Source: Pseudonocardia sp. CNS-004 (GTDB lineage Bacteria; Actinomycetota; Actinomycetes; Mycobacteriales; Pseudonocardiaceae). Taken from it: a stretch of 64,000 bases of DNA. The DNA is taken from positions 186,001-250,000 of the forward strand of contig MKJV01000090.1 in assembly GCA_001942185.1 (NCBI GenBank), written 5' to 3'. The notes under the pieces are model-generated. The model made no database searches, was not told where the DNA came from, and saw only the letters and a program-made list of their open reading frames with translations. A program made the position numbers and the translations under genes. Shown piece after piece: positions 51,207 to 59,199 of this stretch (its first letter is position 1; each line of letters opens with the position of its first letter).

Positions 51207-52012
51207 GTGAACGTTCCCGGCACCGGTCCCCAGCCGACGAGGGTCGCGATGGGGTCGGGAGAGGTCAACCTGTTCCGGCGCGGTTCGGGACGGCCGGTCG
51301 TGGTCCTGCACGCGGCCGGCGGGGCCGGGGCGTGGAACCCCTACCTGCACCGGCTCTCGGAACACTTCGACGTGCTCGCGCCCGACCACCCCGGGTTCGG
51401 CCGGAGCGACGAGCTGCCCGAGATCGAGACGGTGCCCCAGCTCGCGCAGCACTACGTGCGGCTGCTGGACGCGCTGGGCCTGGAGCGGATCGATCTCGTC
51501 GGCGCGTCGTTCGGCGGGTGGATCGCGGCCGAGCTGGCCGCGGCGGCACCGGACCGGGTCGAGCGCCTGGTCCTCATGGCCCCGGCCGGGCTGTCCGTCC
51601 CCGGCGCCGAACCGGCCGACCTGTTCACGATGTCGCCGGAGCAGATCGTGCGGGCCCTGTTCCTCGACCGGGCGATCGCCGACGCGGCGCTGGCGGCACC
51701 CCCGAGCGAGGAGGTCGCCCGGCAGGCGGCGCGCGACGGCGCGGCGTTCGCGCGCTTCGCCCGGCACCCGTTCCTGCACGACCCGGGGCTGCCCGCGCGC
51801 CTGCCCTCGATCACGGCACGCACCCTCGTGCTGGCCGCCGAGGCCGACGAGATCATCCCGCGCCCGCACAGCGAGGCCTACGCCGCGGCGATCGACGCGC
51901 GGCGCTGCGCGTCGTGCCCGGCTGCGGGCACGCGCTCTACCAGGAGCTCCCCGACGCGGTGGCCGACGAGGTGATCGGGTTCCTCGCCGCGCCGGAGACG
52001 GCGGCACGCTAG
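51207..52012 (+). CDS. Alpha/beta hydrolase (meta-cleavage-product hydrolase-like)
   Basis: About 268 residues. HAAGGAGAWNPYLHRL holds the oxyanion site, DHPGFGRSDELP and the nucleophile elbow VGASFGGWIAAELA (Ser) are typical of BphD/MhpC-like C-C hydrolases, which split ring-cleavage products. The acid is in AAEADEIIPRPH and the His in GCGHALYQELP. One missing base near 51902 separates the last part. GTG at 51207 has GAGGAGGAGAGC before it. It is near, but not joined to, the aromatic genes. Confidence 0.82.
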
Positions 52013-52044
52013 CCGGGCGATGCCGGACCCGGCCGGCGGCCCGA

Positions 52045-52099
52045 GCCGATCAGGACCGAGTCGATCAGGTCCGGGCCGATCAGGTCCGGGCCGATCAGC
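52045..52099. repeat. 15-base tandem repeat
   Basis: Unit GCCGATCAGGTCCGG occurs about 3.7 times (52045-52059, 52060-52074, 52075-52089, 52090-52099), with two or three changes in the first copies. It is non-coding, after the hydrolase stop and just before the interspersed repeat. Confidence 0.85.
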
Positions 52100-52110
52100 C
52101 GGGGCGGCTC

Positions 52111-52238
52111 GTGATCGCCGGAAATGGTGCCGCGACGACTGATCTGTCGTCGTGCCACCACTGTCGACGATCGCATGATCGGCGGAGATGGTGGCAGAGG
52201 GTCACATCCGACGCTCTCGAACCACTTCCGGTGATCAC
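52111..52238 (+). repeat. Interspersed double-hairpin repeat, copy B
   Basis: A 128-base element from GTGATCGCCGG to CCGGTGATCAC. It matches the reverse complement of 34008-34142 along its length, with one 6-7-base gap. Its first hairpin is retained (GGTGCCGCGACGAC facing GTCGTCGTGCCACC); the second is degenerate here, so copy A looks better preserved. Confidence 0.85.
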
Positions 52239-52257
52239 GCGCCCCGGCCGGCACACG

Positions 52258-53402
52258 CTAGCGGTCCTGCGGCACCAGGTTCATGTAGAGCCAGTCGTGT
52301 CCGGGCGCGAGCCCGCCGAGGTGCGCCCGCAACCCTCGACCACCCCGGGTGCGGACGTGACGTGCTGCGTGCCCGCGTGCATGTCCCGGAAGTACCGCTG
52401 GAGAACGCCGGCGCGCAGTGCCGTGGTGCCGCCCGCGCGGTAGACCGCGCCGCTGATCTCCTCCGCCGCCCAGGTGGCGTTGTAGAGGGCCAGGCGCACC
52501 ATCGTCTTCTGCCGCGCGTCGAGCGGGTCGCCCGCGCGGATCGTCCCGCTCACCCCGCGCCAGGCGTCGTGGACGAACGCCCGTGCCGCGTGCCAGCGGG
52601 CCTCGGCCTCGCCGTAGACCGTGTGGAAGTGCGGGTTGTCGGCCATCGTGCCGGGGCGGCCCGCCTTCGAGCGGACCAGCGCGGCCAGCTCGTCGAGCAT
52701 CCGGCGGGAGACGCCCAGCGCCCATCCGGAGTGCCCGACCAGCGCGAAGTGGATGATCCCGAGCCGGAAGAGGTTCCCGCCACGCACCGGGGTCTCGGTG
52801 GGCCCGTGGTGGGTGAAGGCCGCCGGGACGTGGACGTCGTCGATCGTGTAGTCGATGCTGCCGGTGGCCCGCAGGCCCAGGACGTCCCAGTTGTCGACCA
52901 GCTCGGCCTGCTCCACGGGCAGCACGAAGATCAGCGGCTCACCGGTGTCCTCGACGACACCGAGCGTGTGGATCCACTGGGCGTGCTTGATGCCGGACGC
53001 GAAGGACCACGAGCCGGACAGCCGGTAGCCGTCGCCGTCGCGCACGGCCCGGCCGGGCCGGGTGCCCTGCCCCGCGACGACCGGGAAGCGCGGCCCGCCG
53101 AACATCGCGGCCACTGCCTCGTCACCCAGGTAGGCCCCGCCGGTGCCGGTGGCGAGCGCGGCGGCCATCTGGACCCAGGCGGCCGAGGGGTCGGCCTCCG
53201 CGAGCGACTGGACGACGTCGAGGGAGGACAGCGGGTCGAGCTCGGAACCGCCGAGCGGTTGCGGCACCCACATGCCGAACAGGCCGTGCTCGTGCAGGGC
53301 GTCGACGACCGGTCCGGCGAGGTCGCCCGCCTCCTCGCCCGCGGCGGCGTGCCGGTCGAGCAGGGGTTGCAGGTCACGGGCGGCCGCGACGATGTCACCC
53401 AC
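52258..53402 (-). CDS. Acyl-CoA-dehydrogenase-like flavin monooxygenase/oxidoreductase
   Basis: About 381 residues with the acyl-CoA-dehydrogenase fold. SLAEADPSAAWVQMAAALAT and the middle SGSWSFASGIKHAQWIHTLG resemble the HsaA/DszC-type two-component flavin monooxygenases, where the usual catalytic Glu of dehydrogenases is absent. GTMADNPHFHTVYGEAEARW and GTTALRAGVLQRYFRDMHAG then LAPGHDWLYMN are typical of that branch. A missing base near 52335 breaks the last 25 residues. GTG at 53402 has GGAGG 6 bases upstream. It is 2 bases after the P450 stop, so the two form an operon. Confidence 0.83.
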
Positions 53403-53403
53403 C

Positions 53404-54597
53404 TCAGGCCTCCGTCTCGACCGTGACCGGCACGGTGCCGAACGCGCGGATCAGGTTGTTGAGGGCCCGCTCGGGCGGCCCGGCGAGGCGGAACCGGGTG
53501 ACGGAGCGGGCGAGCGCGGTGAGCAGCGACTCGGTCTCCATGCGGGCGAGGGCCTGCCCGGCGCAGCCGTGCTCGCCGACGCCGAAACCGAGCTGCTGCA
53601 CGGCGTCGGGGCGCGTGACGTCGAACTCGTCGGCGCGCGCGAACTTGCGCTCGTCGCGGTTGGCCGACGCGTAGATCACCAGGACCCGGGACCCGGCCGG
53701 GACCGGCACTCCGCCGATCTGCGTGTCGGTCTCGGCCAGGCGGCCGAACGCCCGGATCGGCGACTCGAACCGCACGACCTCGTTCACGGCGTTCGGGACC
53801 AGGGACGGGTCGGCCCGGATGCGGTCCCACTGCTCGGGGTGCTGCGCGAACAGCCAGATCGCGCTGCCGACGGCGCTGATCGTGGTGTCGAGCGACGGCG
53901 CCAGGTAGTCGAGCATCAGCATCATGGACTGCTCGGTGGTGATCTCGCCGCGGTCGCGCGCCTCGAGAACGCCCGCGCCGAGGCTGCCGGGCAGGACGTT
54001 GCCGGTGCGGACGAGCTCGGCGCCGAACGCCGCCATCTCCCCGCACTTGGGCATCGCCCGCTCGGCGCGCGCGTTCATCGGCCCGAACGAGTCGAAGTTC
54101 GCGCCCGCCCACTCCAGCAGGTGCTCGCGCCCCTCCTGCGGCCAGCCGATGAAATCCGGCACGACCGACAGCGGTAGTGCCCGCGCCAGGTCGGACACCG
54201 CGTCGAAGGCGCCCTGCCGCACGAGGCCTTCGACGAGCTCGTCGGCCCGCTGCGTGACCAGCTCGCGCATCGGGCGCAGCGCCCTCGGCATCATCCGGTG
54301 GGCCACCACCTTGCGCAGGTGCGCGTGCAGCTCGCCGTCGCTGGCGAGCGTGCAGCCCAGGATCGCCTGGTTGGCCGGCTCGTTGAGGGCGATCCCGTTC
54401 GCCGACCGGAAGGTGTCGCTGTCCAGCAGGACGGCGCGGACGTCGGCGTGGCGCGACACCGCGAACGCCTCGTGCCGTTCCAGCCAGACGGCCGGCCCGA
54501 GCTCGCGCAGGGCGCGGTAGTGCTCGTAGGGCTCGAGGAGCGCCTCGTCGGTGTAGATGTCCGCGTCGTAGGTCGGGGTGGCGACGCTCGCGGTCAT
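53404..54597 (-). CDS. Cytochrome P450 (CYP199-like, aromatic-acid type)
   Basis: A 397-residue intact P450. Motifs: C-helix DGELHAHLRKVVAHRMMPRA, I-helix APSLDTTISAVGSAI (233-247), E273xxR276 and the haem loop GFGVGEHGCAGQALARMETE with Cys345. The sequence (LNEPANQAILGCTLASDGEL, SANGIALNEP) is close to P450s that demethylate para-methoxybenzoates. It is first in an operon with the flavin-type gene. ATG at 54597 has GGAGGATCTC. Upstream lies the TGTCCGC-N3-GCGGACA operator shared with the ring-cleavage operon, so O-demethylation of a methoxylated aromatic acid is a plausible entry step. Confidence 0.9.
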   Translation of the reverse strand: MTASVATPTYDADIYTDEALLEPYEHYRALRELGPAVWLERHEAFAVSRHADVRAVLLDSDTFRSANGIALNEPANQAILGCTLASDGELHAHLRKVVAHRMMPRALRPMRELVTQRADELVEGLVRQGAFDAVSDLARALPLSVVPDFIGWPQEGREHLLEWAGANFDSFGPMNARAERAMPKCGEMAAFGAELVRTGNVLPGSLGAGVLEARDRGEITTEQSMMLMLDYLAPSLDTTISAVGSAIWLFAQHPEQWDRIRADPSLVPNAVNEVVRFESPIRAFGRLAETDTQIGGVPVPAGSRVLVIYASANRDERKFARADEFDVTRPDAVQQLGFGVGEHGCAGQALARMETESLLTALARSVTRFRLAGPPERALNNLIRAFGTVPVTVETEA

Positions 54598-54642
54598 GTC
54601 CGAGATCCTCCCGGCAACACTGCAGGTTGAAGAATGGACGGA

Positions 54643-54659
54643 TGTCCGCTGCGCGGACA
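54643..54659. promoter_or_regulatory. IclR-type operator 1 (P450 operon)
   Basis: TGTCCGC-TGC-GCGGACA, a perfect 7-base inverted repeat, 46-62 bases upstream of the P450 start. The same motif stands at 60376-60392 and 61290-61306. Confidence 0.75.
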
Positions 54660-54719
54660 GAGATCCGACGCTGCCGGAGCGTCATCGTGGTGTCAAGAAC
54701 ACGTCCGGCAGCCGGAAGG

Positions 54720-55750
54720 TCAGCCGAGCTCGGCGCGCAGCGTCCGGGCGGCGCCGGCCATGGCCTGCATCTTCCCGAACGCCGAGTCGCGCGGCAGGTA
54801 CTTCATGCCGCAGTCGGTGGCGATCACGATGCGCTCGGGCGGGACGTGGTCGAAGGCCCGCCGGACGCGCGTCGCCACCGTCTCCGGCGTCTCCACGGCG
54901 TGGTCGGACAGGTCGATGACGCCGAGGATGATCGTCTTGCCGGCGAGGTCGGAGAGCACGCCGAGGTCGAGCCCCGACTGCGCGGTCTCGATCGAGATCT
55001 GGTCGGCGGTGCAACCCGCGAGCTCGGGGAGGAACGAGTAGCCCTCCGGTCGCTCGTGGATGATCGCGGCGTAGCCGAAGCACAGGTGCACGGCGGTGGT
55101 GCCGGTGACCCCGTCGAGCGCCGCGTTCAGCGCCGCCAAGCCGTACGCGCGGGCGCGTCCGGGCGGGCCTGCAGGTACGGCTCGTCGATCTGCACGACGT
55201 CGGCGCCCGCCGCGAACAGGTCCTTGATCTCCGCGTTGACGGCGGCGGCGTAGCCCATCGCGGCCGCCTCGGCGTCCGGGTAGTGGTCGTTCTGGGCCTG
55301 CTGCGACATCGTGAACGGGCCGGGGACCGTGATCTTGATCGTGCGGTCGGTGTGGGCCCGCAGGAACTCCAGGTCAGCGACCTGCACGGCGTGCGGGCGG
55401 CTGATCGGCCCGACGATGCGGGGCACCGGGTTGGGGTGGCCGCTGCGGTCGAGCGCGGTGCCCGGGTTGTCGATGTCGACGCCCTCGAGCGCGGTGGCGA
55501 AGTGGTTGCTGTAGCTCTCGCGCCGGATCTCCCCGTCGGTGAGGATGTCGAGCCCGGCCTCCTCCTGCAGCCGGATCGCCACGACCGTGGCGTCGTCCTG
55601 CGCCTCGGCGAGGTGCTCCGGCGGGATCCGCCACAGCTCCTTCGCCCGCACGCGGGGCGGGAACCGGCCGGCGAGCTTCGCGCGGTCGATCAGCCATTCC
55701 GGCTGGGCGTAGCTTCCGACAAGGGACGTCGGCAGCAGCGGCAACGACAC
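54720..55750 (-). CDS. MetE C-terminal-like cobalamin-independent methyltransferase
   Basis: About 344 residues, a stand-alone TIM barrel like the C-terminal half of MetE. GSYAQPEWL, DGEIRRESYSNHF, ADVVQIDEP, and the probable zinc ligands His and Cys in AVHLCFGYA plus Cys in ATDCGMKYLPR fit this family. Such short proteins can move methyl groups from donors other than folate, or act in alkene/epoxide-CoM chemistry. A missing base near 55140 splits it. GTG at 55750 has GAGGAGGATCC. It lies beside the P450 whose job may be demethylation. Confidence 0.8.
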
Positions 55751-55785
55751 GGATCCTCCTCGAGGAGATCGATACGATCTTCGGT

Positions 55786-56207
55786 GTGACTGAACTTCCG
55801 GCCGAACTGCGGGACCTGATCGAGTCCGGTCCGCTGGCCCACCTGAGCACCATCAACCCCGACGGCAGCCCTCAGGTGAGCGCGATCTGGATCGGGCTGG
55901 ACGGCGACGACGTCGTGTCCGGCCACATGGGCCGGTACGCCAAGCTGCGCAACATCGAACGCGACCCGCGGGTCGTGCTCTCGTTCGCCGCGCCCCGCGA
56001 TCCCCGCGTCTTCCTGAACCCGTACGCCGTGCTGCGGGCGCGGGCCACGGTCGAACAGAGCGACGAGGCGTGGGACCTGCTCGACCGCCTGACGAAGGTC
56101 TACATGACCCCCGACGACGCGTTCCCGGCCCCGAAGGGCCCGGCTACATCGTCCGCTACTCGGTGCAGCGGATCAGCGGGGTCGGGCCCTGGGCAGAGGG
56201 GCACTAG
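55786..56207 (+). CDS. PPOX-class F420/FMN-dependent oxidoreductase
   Basis: About 140 residues, split-barrel flavin-binding fold of the pyridoxamine-phosphate-oxidase-like family. LAHLSTINPDGSPQVSAIWI and SGHMGRYAKLRNIERDPRVV are typical of actinobacterial F420-dependent members. A missing base near 56142 (PKGP/GYIVRYSV) moves the last 20 residues. GTG at 55786 is the start; no strong ribosome-binding site. It is divergent from the MetE-like gene and its stop codon is the first TAG of a 12-base tandem repeat. Confidence 0.8.
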
Positions 56208-56239
56208 GGCCTCCACTAGGGCCTCCACTAGGGCCTCAG
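56205..56239. repeat. 12-base tandem repeat over two stop codons
   Basis: Unit TAGGGCCTCCAC is repeated at 56205, 56217 and 56229 (third copy ends in CAGC). The first TAG is the stop of the PPOX gene; the minus-strand TAG at 56228-56230 is the stop of the convergent MDR gene. Each unit brings its own stop in the plus frame. Confidence 0.8.
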
Positions 56240-57179
56240 CACGATCCGGCCGCCCGCGCCCCCGTCGGCCTGCCGCTGCCACGCGCCGCCCGCCTCGGCC
56301 AGTGGCACGACCTCGTGCGCCACGGCGAGCGAGCCGCGGGCGACGTGCTCGGCGACGGCCGTGACGGCGGCCGCCCGCTGCTCGCGGGTGAGCGAGTTGT
56401 TGGTGTAGCCGAGCAGGCGCAACGAGCGGCTGCGCAGGGTGGCCGAGTCGATCGGCGAGGTCTCCGACGCGACCCGCCCAGGTTCACCAGCCGCCCACCC
56501 GGGCGCAGGGCCAGCGCCGCGGCGGCCGCCGGTGCTCCGAACAGGGGGTCGAGCACGAGGTCGGCCGGCCCGTCGCAGGCGTCGGCGAACCGGGCGGCCA
56601 GGTCGCGGTGGTCGTCGGTGTCCAGCGCGACCACGGCGTCGGCGCCCGCCTCCTCGGCACGGCGGCGCGCCGCAGCGGACCGGGCGCCGCGACGACCCTG
56701 CGGGCCCCGGCGGCCCTGGCGAGCTGCACGGCGGCCTGGCCCACCACACCGCCCGCGCCCAGCACGATCACCTGCTCCCCCGCCACGAGCTCACCGCACC
56801 AGCCGAGCGCCATGTGCGCGGCCACCGCGGACAGGCCCGCCGCGGCCACGGCAACCGGGTCGGCGTCGGCCGGGAGGTCCACCACGTCCTCCGCCGGCAC
56901 GGACGCGACCGCGGCCATGCTCCCGTCGCCCGGCGCCATCCCGGCCGTGGTCGGGAACCACACCACCCGGTCACCGGCCCGCCCCACCCCCTGGACGCCC
57001 GGGACGTACGGGGTGGCCGGCTTCCCGAAGTAGGACGTGCCGGTGGCGCACAGCAGGTCGAGCGGGGTGATCGGCGCCGCGAGCACGTCGACCAGCACCC
57101 GCCCGTCGGTGGCCTCGGGTGGTTCCCGGTCGGCCACCACCGGTGGCCGGCCGAGCTCGACGATCTGCGCGGCCCTCAC
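56228..57179 (-). CDS. MDR-family zinc-type/quinone oxidoreductase
   Basis: About 317 residues of the medium-chain dehydrogenase/reductase family. The GroES-like part has AAPITPLDLLCATGTSYFGK and the NADPH motif is VIVLGAGGVVGQAAVQLARA. No structural zinc Cys cluster is seen, so it is quinone-oxidoreductase-like. Missing bases near 56687 and 56475 break it. GTG at 57179 lies 8 bases after the ligA stop, making it the last gene of the ring-cleavage operon; it could reduce an unsaturated ring-cleavage product. Confidence 0.82.
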
Positions 57180-57186
57180 GTGGCCC

Positions 57187-57549
57187 TCACGTGGCGATGT
57201 CGGGGTAGGGCAGCGAGAAGTGCGACAGCTTCCGCGCGTACTCCAGCTGGAAGCCGAGCGGCTCCTCGTGGTCGCGCTCGAACATCGCGATGAACAGCGT
57301 CAGCGTCAGGAACGGGTGGGCGCCCAGCTCGAACAGCTTCGGGTAGTCGTGCCCGGCGAGCGCGGCGCGCTCCTCGTCCTCGAACGCGAGCCACGTGCTC
57401 TTCTCGGCGCCGACGCAGTTCAGGAGCCGGTTGGCCTCCTCCGCCTCCCACCACGCCACCGTGCCGACGGGGTCGGCGCGGTAGCGCTCGACGAGGTCGG
57501 CGTCGCGGTCGACGGTGAACAGGAACTTGTTCAGCAGGTACTTGCTCAC
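57187..57549 (-). CDS. ligA: LigA-like small subunit of class III extradiol dioxygenase
   Basis: A 120-residue, all-helical intact protein. LLNKFLFTVDRDADLVERYR, EAEEANRLLNCVGAEKSTWL and FELGAHPFLTLTLFIAMFER match the LigA subunit family of protocatechuate 4,5-dioxygenase, which caps the active site of LigB. The GTG start overlaps the ligB stop (57546-57549). It is unusual only in company: the ring-cleavage subunits here are next to CoA-type genes instead of ligC/I/J/K. Confidence 0.88.
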   Translation of the reverse strand: MSKYLLNKFLFTVDRDADLVERYRADPVGTVAWWEAEEANRLLNCVGAEKSTWLAFEDEERAALAGHDYPKLFELGAHPFLTLTLFIAMFERDHEEPLGFQLEYARKLSHFSLPYPDIAT

Positions 57550-58406
57550 CGGCGGGCCTCCGGGTACCAGGTGAAGTACGCCTCCATCGTGTGGAACAGG
57601 TCGTAGGTGTCGACGTAGTCGGCCTTCCGGCCCTCCCCGGCGACGCCCATCATCAGCATGAAGTCCATGAACCCGTGGGTCGCGTTGCCGGGGGCGTGCA
57701 GGCTGTCGAGGGTGACCTCGGCGAGGCAGCCCTCGATGTCGCCCGACGAGATCCACTCCACGGCCTTCTGGTCGAACTGCGGGTCGGGGCCGTGCGGGCC
57801 GAACTGGCGCGGCCCGCCCAGCTCGAGCGACAGGTGCCCGGTGCCGATCACCGCGACGCGCTGGTCGGACGGCCACGACTCGACGAGCTGGCGGATCGTA
57901 CGCCCGAGCTGCACGAACCGCTTCGGCTGCGGCAGCGGCGGCGCGAAGATGTTGGTGTAGACCGGCACGATCGGCAGGTCGGCCTCGGGCCGGAGCGTGA
58001 TGATCGGGCAGGTGATCGAGTGGTCGATCCGCAGCTCGTTGGAGAACGCCAGGTCGAACCCGGCGTCGAGGCCCTCGCGCAGGATGTACGCCGACAGGTC
58101 CTCCTGCCCCTGCAGCCGCATCCGGGGCAGGCCGAACTCGCGCTCCTCGTTGTACCAGTTGGCGTCGTACACGGGCGCCTTGCCGACGAGGAACTGCGGC
58201 ATGTTGTCCAGCCACAGCTGGTGGAAGTGGTCCGAGCCGACCATCACCAGCACGTCGGGCCGCGCCCGCGTGAGCGTCTCCCGGAACGCCTCCACCTTGC
58301 GCACCCACTCGTCGGCGAACGGCGGGCGGTCCTCACCGGTCGAGGTGCTGGCGCGGTAGTAGAACGGATGGTGCGTCGACGCGATGACCGCAACGACTTC
58401 AGCCAC
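57546..58406 (-). CDS. ligB: LigB-like catalytic subunit of class III extradiol dioxygenase
   Basis: A 286-residue intact enzyme opening a dihydroxy or trihydroxy aromatic ring with O2 at an Fe(II). Iron ligands are likely H12 (in IASTHHPFYY) and H60 (VGSDHFHQLW), with a Glu in SNELRIDHS; IGTGHLSLEL holds the acid/base His. It fits the protocatechuate/gallate/3-O-methylgallate dioxygenase group; the exact substrate is not visible. GTG at 58406 overlaps the upstream citryl-CoA-lyase-like gene by 8 bases. Confidence 0.9.
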   Translation of the reverse strand: MAEVVAVIASTHHPFYYRASTSTGEDRPPFADEWVRKVEAFRETLTRARPDVLVMVGSDHFHQLWLDNMPQFLVGKAPVYDANWYNEEREFGLPRMRLQGQEDLSAYILREGLDAGFDLAFSNELRIDHSITCPIITLRPEADLPIVPVYTNIFAPPLPQPKRFVQLGRTIRQLVESWPSDQRVAVIGTGHLSLELGGPRQFGPHGPDPQFDQKAVEWISSGDIEGCLAEVTLDSLHAPGNATHGFMDFMLMMGVAGEGRKADYVDTYDLFHTMEAYFTWYPEARR

Positions 58407-59199
58407 GCGGACCTCCCGGCTCGTAGGGATCGGGATCGACGGACCGGTTGTTCAGGTCCACCGACAGGAAGATGTCGTTCGCCACCGGGTGGCGCAACTC
58501 CTCGGCGAGCTGCCCGACCAGCCCGGCCGTGCGGGCGAGCAGGGCGAACCCGCGCAGCAGTTCGAGGGGCAGCCCCAGATCGGCCAGCGCGGCACCGCAG
58601 ACGCCCGCGCCGTTGAGCGGCAGCGTGCGGCCCAGCACCTGCGGGTGCACCCGCCCGATCGCGGCGAACAGCGAAAGGTGCGGCCCGAAGCGGTCCTCCT
58701 CGCGGGCGATCTGCATGAGCCGTGGCGTGCGCGGGTCGCCGTTCTTGTGCACGTGGTGGCCCAGGCCGGGCACGAACCGCTTCGCCTCCCGCTGCGCGCG
58801 CACGATGCCCAGGGCGAGTGCATCCCAGCCGGCGTCGTCGGTGGGGAGTTCGGCGGGCAGCTGCGCGTGCAGGAACCGGCCGCAGTCCTCGGTGACGCCG
58901 AGGAACCGCGACCCGCCCCCGAGCAGCCCGGCCGCGAGCGCACCCTGCACCGAGTCGGGCGCCGACAGGTAGGTGAGCCGGCTGACGATCGCGGTCGGGG
59001 TGTAGCCGTGGTCGGCGAGCGCGGCGAGCACCGCCTCGAAGACCCGCGTCTCGCCCTTGGTCGGGCGCCGCTGCGTGGCCAGCCAGAACGACAGCTCGCC
59101 GAACCCGACGGTGCCCATGACGTCCTCGGCGAGGTCCTGCCCGAGGAGGGTGATCTTCTCGAGGCTCGACGCCCCCAGGGCGGTGCGGTACTCAGGCAT
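58399..59199 (-). CDS. Citryl-CoA-lyase-like (citrate-synthase fold) protein
   Basis: A 266-residue intact protein with the small domain-rich citrate-synthase fold. GLGHHVHKNGDPRTPRLMQI carries the conserved His and Arg, and LPLNGAGVCGAALADLGLP the Asp region; it is much shorter than citrate synthase (about 430) and matches the citryl-CoA lyase group. It would cleave a 3-hydroxy-3-carboxy acyl-CoA to an acetyl-type CoA and a 2-oxo acid. ATG at 59199 has AGGA upstream and overlaps the CoA-transferase stop by 8 bases, so the two are a unit. Confidence 0.85.
   Translation of the reverse strand: MPEYRTALGASSLEKITLLGQDLAEDVMGTVGFGELSFWLATQRRPTKGETRVFEAVLAALADHGYTPTAIVSRLTYLSAPDSVQGALAAGLLGGGSRFLGVTEDCGRFLHAQLPAELPTDDAGWDALALGIVRAQREAKRFVPGLGHHVHKNGDPRTPRLMQIAREEDRFGPHLSLFAAIGRVHPQVLGRTLPLNGAGVCGAALADLGLPLELLRGFALLARTAGLVGQLAEELRHPVANDIFLSVDLNNRSVDPDPYEPGGPRG

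Noticed and set aside
52009..52254. Open frame with repeated LIGPD units on the minus strand
   Set aside because: It is a translation of the 15-base tandem repeat and the interspersed repeat; no ribosome-binding site.
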